From NCBI GenBank assembly GCA_002348725.1, contig DEAO01000033.1:14179-22199 (forward strand): a DNA stretch of 8,021 bases, given 5' to 3'. This document shows positions 1-6,088 of the stretch, piece by piece. This stretch comes from Fidelibacterota bacterium UBA2980 (GTDB lineage: Bacteria; Fidelibacterota; Marinisomatia; Marinisomatales; Marinisomataceae). Below the pieces are notes generated by a model. It was not told the DNA's origin. It worked only from the letters and a program-made list of their open reading frames with translations, and ran no database searches. Made by a program: the position numbers and the translations under genes. Numbering within the stretch: the first letter of the stretch is position 1; each line of letters starts with the position of its first letter.

Positions 1-588
1 AACTTCTTCTTCATCTTCTGTTTTAATAGTTTTATCTCTAATAGGGAGACCTAATGATCTCAACATTTCATAAGAGATTTCATCGCTATTTGATGATGTT
101 GTGATGATTACATCCATTCCTCTAATTGTATCAACCTTATCATAATCGATTTCAGGAAATACAACTTGTTCTTTGATCCCAAAACTATAATTGCCTTGTC
201 CATCAAATGATTTATGAGACAATCCTCTAAAATCTCTTGTTCTTGGCAATGCAACTGCACATAATCTTTCTAAAAATTCATACATATAATTCTTTCTCAA
301 TGTTACCTTGCAACCAACAGGAAAACCTTTTCTTACTTTAAAATTTGAAACATCTTTTCTTGCTTTTGTAACAATTGGTTTCTGTCCTGTAATTAACATC
401 AATTCATCAAGAGCTGCTTTTAATGCTTTAGAATTATTTTTAGCATCACCCAAACCAATATTTAAGGTTATCTTTTGAATTTTTGGAGCCTCCATCATGC
501 TCTTCAAATTAAATTTCTTAACAAGATGAGGTCTCACATCATTAAGATATTTCTTTTTATAGCTTGGTATATGTTCAACTTTTGCCAT
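1..588 (-). CDS. rplE: 50S ribosomal protein L5, 3' end outside window
   Basis: L5 binds 5S rRNA and helps form the central protuberance of the large subunit, contacting S13 and P-site tRNA across the subunit bridge. The frame is open from the ATG at 586-588 to the window edge (196 codons, no stop). It begins MAKVEHIPSYKKKYLNDV and carries the family signatures ITLNIGLGDA (about residues 40-49), GQKPIVTKARK (68-78), FPVGCKVTLR (89-98), PRTRDFRGL (115-123) and FPEIDYDKVD (144-153). Bacterial L5 is usually about 180 residues and ends just after a motif like the LGLPIRD seen here at 179-185. This protein instead continues with TIKTEDEEEV and is still open, so it has an acidic C-terminal extension of unknown length. 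The start lies 2 bases after the rplX stop, with only a weak ribosome-binding-like stretch (TTGGAT) upstream. Identity is certain; only the tail is unusual. Confidence 0.97.
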   Translation of the reverse strand, partial: MAKVEHIPSYKKKYLNDVRPHLVKKFNLKSMMEAPKIQKITLNIGLGDAKNNSKALKAALDELMLITGQKPIVTKARKDVSNFKVRKGFPVGCKVTLRKNYMYEFLERLCAVALPRTRDFRGLSHKSFDGQGNYSFGIKEQVVFPEIDYDKVDTIRGMDVIITTSSNSDEISYEMLRSLGLPIRDKTIKTEDEEEV

Positions 589-590
589 TT

Positions 591-896
591 TTATCCAAGC
601 TCCCTGCCACTTCGTTTAGAAACTCTAACTTTTGATTTATCTTTCAATATCTTAAATCCTATTCTTGAAGGTTTATTATCATCTACAATCATAACATTAG
701 ATACATGAATAGATCTTTCTCTTTCTGTAAAACCTCCACTAGGATTTTCTTGTGAAGGTCTAAGAGTTCTTTTGGTTAACGCTACACCTTCAACAATCAC
801 TCTTTGTGATGTTGGAAATACTTTCAACACTTTCCCTGATAAACCTTTAAAGTTTCCGGAAACAACTTTTACTATCATATCTTTTTTAATTTTCAT
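591..896 (-). CDS. rplX: 50S ribosomal protein L24
   Basis: L24 is an early assembly initiator that binds domain I of 23S rRNA and sits beside the polypeptide exit tunnel. The protein is complete at 101 residues, normal for bacterial L24 (about 100-105). The N-terminal KOW-type segment is visible as KIKKDMIVKVVSGNFKGLSG (residues 2-21), followed by GKVLKVFP. The middle motif TKRTLRPSQENPSGG (41-55) and IHVSNVMIVD (63-72) are typical of the family, and the basic C-terminus ends RVSKRSGRELG. The start codon overlaps the rplN stop by one base (TAATG), suggesting translational coupling, and an AGAGG motif at 904-908 gives it its own ribosome binding site. Nothing is truncated or odd. Confidence 0.98.
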   Translation of the reverse strand: MKIKKDMIVKVVSGNFKGLSGKVLKVFPTSQRVIVEGVALTKRTLRPSQENPSGGFTERERSIHVSNVMIVDDNKPSRIGFKILKDKSKVRVSKRSGRELG

Positions 897-1264
897 TATA
901 AAACCTCTGGAGCCATTGATACAATTTTCATATATCCACTATCTCTTAATTCTCTAGCAACTGGTCCAAATATTCTTGTTCCTCTAGGCTCATTTTGACT
1001 GTTCAACAAAACAGCAGCATTTTCATCAAATCTAATATATGATCCATCCTGTCTTCTTAATTCTTTGGCAACTCTAACTATTACAGCTCTAGAGACATCG
1101 CCTTTCTTAACCATCCCACCTGGTATAGATGTCTTCACAGACACTACAACAACATCACCAACGGTCGCATATCGTCTTTTTGAACCTCCTAAAACTTTAA
1201 AACATTGAACAGTTTTTGCTCCAGAATTATCAGCTACTTTTAATCTTGTTTCTTGTTGAATCAT
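896..1264 (-). CDS. rplN: 50S ribosomal protein L14
   Basis: L14 binds 23S rRNA at the subunit interface, forms an intersubunit bridge with 16S rRNA and neighbours L19 on the ribosome. It is complete at 122 residues (E. coli has 123) and collinear throughout: MIQQETRLKVADNSGAK at the start, KVLGGSKRRYATVGD (residues 23-37), the family signature region PGGMVKKGDVSRAVIVR (49-65), IRFDENAAVLLN (77-88), GTRIFGPVARELR (95-107) and the ending MKIVSMAPEVL. It begins one base after the rpsQ stop. Only a weak AAGAG lies upstream, so re-initiation by ribosomes leaving rpsQ is likely. This is one of the most conserved ribosomal proteins and the call is secure. Confidence 0.99.
   Translation of the reverse strand: MIQQETRLKVADNSGAKTVQCFKVLGGSKRRYATVGDVVVVSVKTSIPGGMVKKGDVSRAVIVRVAKELRRQDGSYIRFDENAAVLLNSQNEPRGTRIFGPVARELRDSGYMKIVSMAPEVL
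904..908 (-). promoter_or_regulatory. Ribosome binding site for rplX
   Basis: AGAGG on the minus strand, 7 bases before the rplX ATG and within the final codons of rplN. It adds independent initiation to the TAATG stop-start overlap. Confidence 0.6.
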
Positions 1265-1265
1265 G

Positions 1266-1520
1266 TTAGCTCTTATTTTTCTCCATCAATCTTAAAACAC
1301 GCCACCTTTTTGTTTTGCTTAAAGGTTTAGTAGATATAATCTCTACTATATCACCATTGTTATAAGAATTGCTTCCATCATGAGCATAGTATTTTTTTGA
1401 TTGTTTTATATATTTCTTATAAAGCTTGTGCTTCACTAGCCTTTCCACGCTAACAACCAAAGTTTTATCCATAGCAGTAGAAACAACTTTTCCTACTAGT
1501 CTTTGATGATTTCTATCCAT
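1266..1520 (-). CDS. rpsQ: 30S ribosomal protein S17
   Basis: S17 is a primary 16S rRNA binder with an OB-fold that organises the 5' domain of the 30S subunit. I place the start at the ATG at 1518-1520, giving MDRNHQRLVGKVVSTAMDKT and 84 residues, the same length as E. coli S17. An ATG five codons upstream (1533-1535) is in frame and would give 89 residues. However, the internal start has a GAGGA at 1529-1533 with 8-base spacing, and its N-terminus fits the family. Conserved segments are KVVSTAMDKTLVVSVERLVKH (GKVV onward, residues 11-31), AHDGSN (46-51), GDIVEI (56-61) and the signature RPLSKTK variant KPLSKTKRWRVLR. It overlaps the rpmC 3' end by 8 bases, consistent with coupled translation. 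Confidence 0.96.
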   Translation of the reverse strand: MDRNHQRLVGKVVSTAMDKTLVVSVERLVKHKLYKKYIKQSKKYYAHDGSNSYNNGDIVEIISTKPLSKTKRWRVLRLMEKNKS

Positions 1521-1722
1521 TAATACTGTCCTCATTTAATTCTTTTTCCTTTAAAACTGTTTTTATCATTGCATTCTCTTTACGTAAATCTGACAAAACT
1601 TTGTAATCTTCTAATTGTTGAATAGATTTTTGAAAGCGATATTTTTGTAAGCTTTCTTTATTATCACTCAAGCGTGAACGTAAATCTTTATCAGACAATT
1701 GTCTTAAATCATTAACTTTCAT
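1513..1722 (-). CDS. rpmC: 50S ribosomal protein L29
   Basis: L29 is a small helical-hairpin protein at the tunnel exit, next to L23, in the region that receives signal recognition particle and trigger factor. It is complete at 69 residues; the family is normally 60-70. The pattern of two long helices is clear: KVNDLRQLSDKDLRSRLSD (residues 2-20), then the conserved turn segment YRFQKSIQQLEDYKVLSDLR (28-47), then KENAMIKTVLKEKE. The sequence is highly charged with no glycine-rich loops. The start is supported by AGAGGA at 1727-1732, although the spacing is short (4 bases). It overlaps the rplP end by 11 bases and its own 3' end overlaps rpsQ by 8. It is the only gene here ending in TAG. Confidence 0.96.
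   Translation of the reverse strand: MKVNDLRQLSDKDLRSRLSDNKESLQKYRFQKSIQQLEDYKVLSDLRKENAMIKTVLKEKELNEDSING
1529..1533 (-). promoter_or_regulatory. Ribosome binding site that decides the rpsQ start
   Basis: GAGGA on the minus strand lies 8 bases ahead of the ATG at 1518-1520. It sits within the first codons after the alternative in-frame ATG at 1533-1535, favouring the 84-residue S17 over the 89-residue form. The upstream ATG has only an AAGGA about 11 bases away. Confidence 0.65.
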
Positions 1723-2134
1723 CTAATCCTCTTCTAGCTACTAATTTTGTTTTAATAGGTAATTTGTTTCCTGCATTTTTGAATGCTTTCTGTGCAATTT
1801 CTCTTGATACACCTTCAACTTCGAATAATATTCTTCCTGGCTTAACGTTACTCACCCAAAACTCAGGAGACCCTTTACCTTTACCCATTCTTGTCTCTAA
1901 TGGTTTTTTAGTAATTGGCTTATCAGGAAATATTCTAATCCACATTTTACCAACTTTTCTAACAAATCTAGAGATTGTAATTCTTGATGCTTCAATCTGT
2001 CTAGCAGTAATCCATCCTGGTTCCATTGCTTTCAATCCGTAGCTACCAAAATTGACCTCCGTACCACCTTTGGCCATACCTCTTCTATGTCCTCGATGAA
2101 CTCGTCTATATTTTATTTTTTTAGGCTCTAACAT
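1712..2134 (-). CDS. rplP: 50S ribosomal protein L16
   Basis: L16 sits near the A-site on the large subunit, helps position aminoacyl-tRNA and is a late assembly protein. It is complete at 140 residues (E. coli 136). The N-terminus MLEPKKIKYRRVHRGHRRG matches the family. Then come NFGSYGLKAMEPGWITARQ (about 28-46), MWIRIFPDKPITKKP (64-78) and the strongly conserved MGKGKGSPEFWV (83-94). Arg82, just before that motif, aligns with the arginine that is hydroxylated in E. coli L16; whether it is modified here cannot be read from the DNA. The start overlaps the rpsC stop by one base (TAATG), with a modest AGAG upstream. The last codons overlap the start of rpmC by 11 bases. Confidence 0.98.
   Translation of the reverse strand: MLEPKKIKYRRVHRGHRRGMAKGGTEVNFGSYGLKAMEPGWITARQIEASRITISRFVRKVGKMWIRIFPDKPITKKPLETRMGKGKGSPEFWVSNVKPGRILFEVEGVSREIAQKAFKNAGNKLPIKTKLVARRGLDES
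1727..1732 (-). promoter_or_regulatory. Ribosome binding site for rpmC, short spacing
   Basis: AGAGGA on the minus strand, only 4 bases before the rpmC ATG and within the rplP C-terminal codons. The motif is good but closer to the start than usual. Confidence 0.55.
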
Positions 2135-2775
2135 TATTTACTCTTTGCTTTGCTAAATCCATTACAAATCCAAACTTTAATCCCTATAATTCCATAAGTA
2201 GTGTGCGCTTCAACTAAAGCATAATCAATATTTGCTCTGAGAGTGTGAAGAGGAACTCTTCCATCCATAAATCTTTCAGATCTAGCAATTTCAACCCCAC
2301 CTAATCTTCCTGCAACATTAATTCTAATTCCATCAGCTCCCATCCTCATTGTAGATTGCATTGTTTTGTTAATAACTCTTCTGTAAGCCATTTTCTTAAT
2401 CAATTGACTTGCAATGCTCTGTCCAACAAGTTCTGCATTCAATTCAGGTCTTTTTACTTCATTAATATTTAACTGTATATCATTAGTGCCACACAATTTT
2501 GAAATTTCTTTCTTTAGTCTTCCAACTTCTTCTCCGCCTTTACCGATAACAATACCAGGACGGGCAGTATGAAGAGTGATAGTAATAGACTGTGAGGTTC
2601 TTTCAATGTTAATGGATGCTATTGATGCATCTTGAAGTCTTTTCTTAAGATATTTTCTTAGTTGAATATCTTGCGCTAAATCAGCAGCATACTGATTCTT
2701 TTTAGAAAACCAGTTTGAAGTCCAATCTTTATTTACATCTAACCTATATCCTTTTGGATGTGTTTTTTGTCCCAT
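2134..2775 (-). CDS. rpsC: 30S ribosomal protein S3
   Basis: S3 lies at the mRNA entry channel of the 30S subunit, where with S4 and S5 it contributes to helicase activity. It is complete at 213 residues, shorter than the 233 of E. coli because the extreme C-terminal tail is brief. The N-terminus MGQKTHPKGYRL is canonical. A KH domain occupies about residues 38-106 and its GXXG loop is seen as GKGG at 78-81 within ARPGIVIGKGGEEV. The C-terminal domain has YRRVINKTMQSTMRMGADGI (131-150), GRLGGVEIARSE (156-167) and HTTYGIIGIKVWI (191-203). AGGA at 2784-2787, 8 bases ahead of the ATG, serves as the ribosome binding site and spans the end of rplV. The gap to rplV is 5 bases. Confidence 0.98.
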   Translation of the reverse strand: MGQKTHPKGYRLDVNKDWTSNWFSKKNQYAADLAQDIQLRKYLKKRLQDASIASINIERTSQSITITLHTARPGIVIGKGGEEVGRLKKEISKLCGTNDIQLNINEVKRPELNAELVGQSIASQLIKKMAYRRVINKTMQSTMRMGADGIRINVAGRLGGVEIARSERFMDGRVPLHTLRANIDYALVEAHTTYGIIGIKVWICNGFSKAKSK

Positions 2776-2780
2776 TAATA

Positions 2781-3113
2781 TTATCCTATAATTATTTTTA
2801 AATGACTAGTTCGTTTTTTAATTCTATTTGCACGACCTTGTGCGCGTGCTCTAAAACGTTTCAAAGGAGGTCCTTCATCAACAGTAATTGTCTTAATAAC
2901 AACGGTATTCATATCTTTTTCAAAAGATTCATTATTAACCGCATTAGCAATAGCAGAAGACAATGTTTTTTCAATAATTTCGGCGCCTTTTTCATTCATA
3001 TGTTTCAATGACGAAAGCGCTTTGTTAACGTTTAAACCTCTCACGCAATTAGCAACTTTTCGAAGCTTTTTTGGTGACTGTCTTACATTATTCGCTTTTG
3101 AAGTAATTTCCAT
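2781..3113 (-). CDS. rplV: 50S ribosomal protein L22
   Basis: L22 contacts all 23S rRNA domains and sends a long beta-hairpin into the exit tunnel, where it forms part of the constriction together with L4. It is complete at 110 residues, identical in length to E. coli L22. Visible landmarks are RQSPKKLRKVANCVRG (residues 11-26), SAIANAVNN (53-61) and the hairpin VDEGPPLKRFRARAQGRANR (78-97), followed by RTSHLKIIIG at the end. The hairpin is full length, with no insertion or deletion of the sort linked to macrolide resistance. The gene starts 5 bases after the rpsS stop; AAGGA is present but only 2 bases from the ATG, so initiation may lean on coupling. Confidence 0.98.
   Translation of the reverse strand: MEITSKANNVRQSPKKLRKVANCVRGLNVNKALSSLKHMNEKGAEIIEKTLSSAIANAVNNESFEKDMNTVVIKTITVDEGPPLKRFRARAQGRANRIKKRTSHLKIIIG
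2784..2787 (-). promoter_or_regulatory. Ribosome binding site for rpsC
   Basis: AGGA on the minus strand, 8 bases before the rpsC ATG and just ahead of the rplV stop codon. Confidence 0.55.
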
Positions 3114-3118
3114 AATCC

Positions 3119-3388
3119 TTATTTCTTTCTATCTCCTGAATGCATTCTAAAAGTTCTTGTTGGAGAAAATTCACCAAGCTTGTGTCCAACCATATTCTCT
3201 GTTACAAAAACTGGAATAAATTTATTTCCATTATGAACAGCAAAAGTATGCCCAACAAAATCTGGTGTTATTACTGAATTTCTAGCCCAAGTTTTAATAA
3301 CGCCTTTTTTCTTTGATTCTTCCATTTTCTCTATCTTCTTCAAGAGTTTAAAATCAATATGAGGTCCTTTTTTAATAGATCTAGACAT
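3119..3388 (-). CDS. rpsS: 30S ribosomal protein S19
   Basis: S19 is in the head of the 30S subunit, forms a complex with S13 and contacts tRNA near the A and P sites. It is complete at 89 residues (E. coli 92). The sequence starts MSRSIKKGPHIDFKLLKKI and then shows IKTWARNSVITPDFVGHTF (about 31-49), VHNGNKFIPVFVTENMVGHK (51-70) and the terminal LGEFSPTRTFRMHSGDRKK, the last two being the family signature region. The ATG overlaps the rplB stop by one base (TAATG), and a strong AAGGAG at 3398-3403 lies inside the rplB 3' end with 9-base spacing. Re-initiation and independent initiation are therefore both possible. Confidence 0.98.
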   Translation of the reverse strand: MSRSIKKGPHIDFKLLKKIEKMEESKKKGVIKTWARNSVITPDFVGHTFAVHNGNKFIPVFVTENMVGHKLGEFSPTRTFRMHSGDRKK

Positions 3389-4215
3389 TAATCATTTCTC
3401 CTTTTTACAATCAGTCTATTTGATTTCTTATTTTTCTTTCTTGTTTTATAGCCTTTTGTAGGTTTACCCCAAGGAGTACTTGGATGTCTTCCTCCAGAAC
3501 TTTTACCTTCACCTCCACCCATAGGATGGTCTACAGGATTCATAGCTACTCCTCTTACTTTAGGACGCTTTCCTAACCATCTAGATCTTCCAGCTTTACC
3601 TGATTGAACCAGCTCATGATGTTTATTGCCTACAGTACCAATTGTAGCTAAACAATCTTCAGGAACCATTCTAACCTCTCCAGAAGGCATTTTTAAAGTC
3701 GTAAATCCTTCGTCATTTGCCATTATTTGTACATAAGAACCTGCACTTCTAGCCAGCTGTGCACCTTTTCCAGGAATTAGCTCAATATTGTGTACAAATT
3801 GTCCAGATGGAATGTTTTTTAATTTCATAGCATTGCCAGTTTTTAAAGAAACTTTTTCTCCAGAAACAACTACATCACCCACTTTCAAACCGTCTGGTTG
3901 AATAATATATCTTTTTTCACCATCTGTATAGTGCAGAAGTGCAATAAATGCAGTTCGATTCGGATCATATTCAATTGTCGCAACCTTTGCATCAATATTG
4001 AACTTATCTCTCTTAAAATCGATAATTCTATAACTGCGTTTATGTCCACCTCCTCTTCTTCTTGATGTAATTCTTCCTTTATTATTTCTTCCACCTGTTT
4101 TATTGAGTTTTCTTACTAAAGACTTTTCAGGCTTAGAAGTTGTGATCTCACTAAAATCAGGTCTAGAAGCAAATCTAGAAGCAGGAGTAGTTGGTTTTAA
4201 TTGTCTTGTTGCCAT
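3388..4215 (-). CDS. rplB: 50S ribosomal protein L2
   Basis: L2 is among the most conserved ribosomal proteins; it binds 23S rRNA, is needed for subunit association and supports the peptidyl transferase centre. It is complete at 275 residues (E. coli 273). It shows TPASRFASRPDF (10-21), GGRNNKGRITSRRRGGGHKR (41-60), IEYDPNRTAFIALL (81-94), VHNIELIPGKGAQLARSAG (141-159) and the C-terminal signature MNPVDHPMGGGEG (225-237). His230 corresponds to the histidine implicated in function in E. coli (His229 in mature numbering). The next family histidine is methionine here (Met232), a variant I recall from Bacteroidetes-type L2. No Shine-Dalgarno is visible: the 8-base gap after rplW and its flank are only A/T with an upstream TGTG. 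Confidence 0.99.
   Translation of the reverse strand: MATRQLKPTTPASRFASRPDFSEITTSKPEKSLVRKLNKTGGRNNKGRITSRRRGGGHKRSYRIIDFKRDKFNIDAKVATIEYDPNRTAFIALLHYTDGEKRYIIQPDGLKVGDVVVSGEKVSLKTGNAMKLKNIPSGQFVHNIELIPGKGAQLARSAGSYVQIMANDEGFTTLKMPSGEVRMVPEDCLATIGTVGNKHHELVQSGKAGRSRWLGKRPKVRGVAMNPVDHPMGGGEGKSSGGRHPSTPWGKPTKGYKTRKKNKKSNRLIVKRRND
3398..3403 (-). promoter_or_regulatory. Strong ribosome binding site for rpsS
   Basis: AAGGAG on the minus strand, 9 bases before the rpsS ATG and inside the last codons of rplB. It is one of the two best Shine-Dalgarno matches in the window and shows the organism does use this signal. Confidence 0.75.
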
Positions 4216-4223
4216 AATAAATT

Positions 4224-4535
4224 TTACACACTAAATAAATCGATGTTATAACCTTCCATTAATGTCACTATAGCTCTTTTTTTAAGCTTAGTATAACCAT
4301 TTGTTCTAATAGTTCTTCCTCCGCTTTTCACGGTCATTTGTTTAGCTTTACCTTTTCTGTTGGTGATAGCTACCTTTAAAACTTTAACTTTAAATTTTTC
4401 TTCAACAGCTTTTTTTATTTCAATCTTGTTTACATTTAAAGGCACTTCAAATGCATATTTATTGCTTTCTTCCTGTAAAAGAGTCATCTTTTCAGTAACA
4501 ATTGGACGAATTAATATTTGAGATAAATCACTCAT
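4224..4535 (-). CDS. rplW: 50S ribosomal protein L23
   Basis: L23 sits at the exit tunnel and is the docking site for trigger factor and signal recognition particle. I choose the ATG at 4533-4535, giving 103 residues beginning MSDLSQILIRPIVTEK. An in-frame ATG 13 codons upstream (4572-4574) would give a 116-residue protein overlapping the rplD end by 38 bases, with a leader unlike the family. The chosen start has AAGGAG at 4545-4550 and the right N-terminus. Glu15 in IVTEK aligns with the E. coli Glu18 that contacts trigger factor. Other landmarks are YAFEVPLNVNKIEIKKAVEE (27-46), VLKVAITNRKGKAK (52-65) and the terminal KKRAIVTLMEGYNIDLF. It starts one base after the rplD stop. Confidence 0.96.
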   Translation of the reverse strand: MSDLSQILIRPIVTEKMTLLQEESNKYAFEVPLNVNKIEIKKAVEEKFKVKVLKVAITNRKGKAKQMTVKSGGRTIRTNGYTKLKKRAIVTLMEGYNIDLFSV

Positions 4536-4536
4536 A

Positions 4537-5157
4537 TTATTTATCTCCTTCAAACCTAGATGAAAGCATTTCAAGTCCTTTTGAATCTATTAAGATTGTA
4601 TCTGAATCAAATAAATCAACTACAGAACATGAAGACGCTTTGACAACATTTACATACTTAACGTTACGACAAGCTAATAATAAGTTGTTATCTATATCAG
4701 ATGTAATAATGGTTAATTTCTTTCCTGTCAACCCATTTTCATTCAAAAACTGTATCAACTCTTTAGTCTTATTGCTTTGAATTGCAATGGAATCTATAAT
4801 CTTAAAAGAATCATTCTTTATTTTGTCAGATAAGATACATTTAAAAGCTAATTTCTTTGTCTTAGCATTAACTTTTTTAAAATAATATTTTGGAGTAGGC
4901 CCGAAAATAACACCTCCACCTCTCATTAAAGGAGATCTTATTGTACCGGCTCTAGCATTACCTGTTCCTTTTTGCCTGAATGGTTTTTTACCACCGCCAG
5001 ATACCAATGATCTGTTTTTAGTAGAACTAGTCCCTTGTCTAGCATTAGTTAGTTCTGCTACTACACACTGATATACCACCTGATCGTTCATAGGTACTTT
5101 GAAAACAGAATCACTTACTGTATAATCTTTGCTGCTATTTATTGATTTGATCTTCAT
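4537..5157 (-). CDS. rplD: 50S ribosomal protein L4
   Basis: L4 folds against 23S rRNA domain I and extends a loop to the tunnel constriction opposite L22. In E. coli it also represses its own operon through the S10 leader. It is complete at 206 residues (E. coli 201). The basic extended loop lies at about residues 40-95 and contains TKNRSLVSGGGKKPFRQKGT (46-65), GNARAGTIRSPLMRGGGVIF (66-85) and GPTPKYYFKKVN. The remainder is the globular alpha/beta domain, including KKLAFKCILSDKI (101-113) and VKYVNVVKASSCSVVDLFDS. The start overlaps the rplC stop as ATGA (4 bases), with no convincing Shine-Dalgarno, only AAAGAA, so coupling to rplC is the likely mode. It is cysteine-richer than usual in the C-terminal half; this is probably not meaningful. 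Confidence 0.98.
   Translation of the reverse strand: MKIKSINSSKDYTVSDSVFKVPMNDQVVYQCVVAELTNARQGTSSTKNRSLVSGGGKKPFRQKGTGNARAGTIRSPLMRGGGVIFGPTPKYYFKKVNAKTKKLAFKCILSDKIKNDSFKIIDSIAIQSNKTKELIQFLNENGLTGKKLTIITSDIDNNLLLACRNVKYVNVVKASSCSVVDLFDSDTILIDSKGLEMLSSRFEGDK
4545..4550 (-). promoter_or_regulatory. Ribosome binding site that decides the rplW start
   Basis: AAGGAG on the minus strand, 9 bases before the ATG at 4533-4535 and within the rplD 3' end. It supports the 103-residue L23 over a longer reading that would start 13 codons upstream. Confidence 0.75.
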
Positions 5158-5774
5158 TTCTTTAAAATAAAAACTATACCATTATTCGCACCTGCAACAG
5201 ATCCTTTAACGTATAACAAGTTTTTTTCCTTATCTATATCTACAATTTCAAGATTCTCACTAGTAACATATGAATCACCTGATTGACCCGCCATTCTAAG
5301 TCCTTTAAAAACTCTTGAAGGCCAAGAAGCTTGTCCAATTGAACCAGGTGCTCTCTCAGTATGTTTTGTACCATGAGTAGCAGGCTGTCTTTGGAAATTG
5401 TGCCTTTTAATCACACCAGTAAAACCTTTTCCTTTTGATTTTGATCTAACATTTATAATCTCTCCAATTTTAAATATTGAAGCGTCAAATTTTTGTCCTA
5501 ATTCATAATTAAACCCATCTACAGATTTAAATTCTGCGATTGTTTTTGCAGATTCAATACCAGCTTTCTTTAGGTGTCCTTCTGTTGGTTTATTAGTGTT
5601 TCTTTTTGATTTCTTACCAAAAGCTAATTGCACAGAATCATAACCATCAGAATCAACTGTTTTTATTTGTGAAACAGTGCATGGACCAGCTTGTATTAAG
5701 GTCACCGGTACGACATGGCCATTGTCATTAAATATTTGGGACATTTTCAATTTTTTACCAATCAAACCGTACAT
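5154..5774 (-). CDS. rplC: 50S ribosomal protein L3
   Basis: L3 is an early assembly protein whose long loop reaches toward the peptidyl transferase centre. It is complete at 206 residues (E. coli 209; many alphaproteobacterial forms are longer). It begins MYGLIGKKLKMSQIF and has VPVTLIQAGPCTVSQIKT (22-39), SKGKGFTGVIKRHNF (113-127), and the central signature RAPGSIGQASWPSRVFKGLR (141-160), MAGQSG (161-166). Gln148 aligns with the glutamine methylated by PrmB in E. coli; the residue is kept but methylation is not shown. It follows rpsJ by 5 bases, with GAGG upstream at about 9-base spacing inside the rpsJ end. It ends in TGA, the only TGA stop seen here, which supports the standard genetic code. 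Confidence 0.98.
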   Translation of the reverse strand: MYGLIGKKLKMSQIFNDNGHVVPVTLIQAGPCTVSQIKTVDSDGYDSVQLAFGKKSKRNTNKPTEGHLKKAGIESAKTIAEFKSVDGFNYELGQKFDASIFKIGEIINVRSKSKGKGFTGVIKRHNFQRQPATHGTKHTERAPGSIGQASWPSRVFKGLRMAGQSGDSYVTSENLEIVDIDKEKNLLYVKGSVAGANNGIVFILKK

Positions 5775-5779
5775 AACCC

Positions 5780-6088
5780 TTAACCTCTAATCTCTATATC
5801 TACACCAGAAGGCAAATCTAATTTCATTAAAGATTCAACAGTTTTTGGTGTTGAGTTAACGATATCTACTATTCTTTTATGGATTTTTGTCTGGAACTGT
5901 TCACGTGACTTTTTATCAATAAAAGGAGATCTTAATACTGTATATACAGTTCTTTTTGTTGGCAGAGGAATTGGTCCGGATATAATCGCACCAGTAGATT
6001 TAGCAGTTCTTATAATTTTCTCTGCAGACTTGTCTAAAAGTTTGTGATCATAAGCTTTTAATGAAATTCTTATTAAATCCTTACTCAT
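5780..6088 (-). CDS. rpsJ: 30S ribosomal protein S10
   Basis: S10 is in the 30S head and also acts with NusB in transcription antitermination. I place the start at the ATG at 6086-6088, giving 102 residues beginning MSKDLIRISLKAYDHKLLDK (E. coli 103). An in-frame ATG four codons upstream (6098-6100) has no ribosome binding site, whereas the chosen one has GGAG at 6095-6098 with 6-base spacing. Family landmarks are RISLKAYDHKLLDKSAEKI (7-25), STGAIISGPIPLPTKRTVYT (31-50), LRSPFIDKKSREQFQ (52-66) and the ending MKLDLPSGVDIEIRG. It overlaps the fusA 3' end by 8 bases. That leaves no space for the structured S10 leader that enterobacteria use for L4-dependent autoregulation. Confidence 0.97.
   Translation of the reverse strand: MSKDLIRISLKAYDHKLLDKSAEKIIRTAKSTGAIISGPIPLPTKRTVYTVLRSPFIDKKSREQFQTKIHKRIVDIVNSTPKTVESLMKLDLPSGVDIEIRG

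Noticed and set aside
3885..4094. A minus-strand frame within rplB with a very Glu/Ile-rich start
   Set aside because: It is an alternative frame of the L2 gene; the repetitive composition comes from the Arg/Gly-rich L2 segment read out of frame.
4536..4574. Longer L23 reading with 13 extra N-terminal residues
   Set aside because: The extension overlaps the rplD end and does not look like an L23 N-terminus. The internal ATG has AAGGAG and gives a normal family length.
4502..4780. A 92-codon plus-strand frame across the rplW/rplD junction
   Set aside because: It is antisense to two certain ribosomal protein genes, with no ribosome binding site or family resemblance that I can see.
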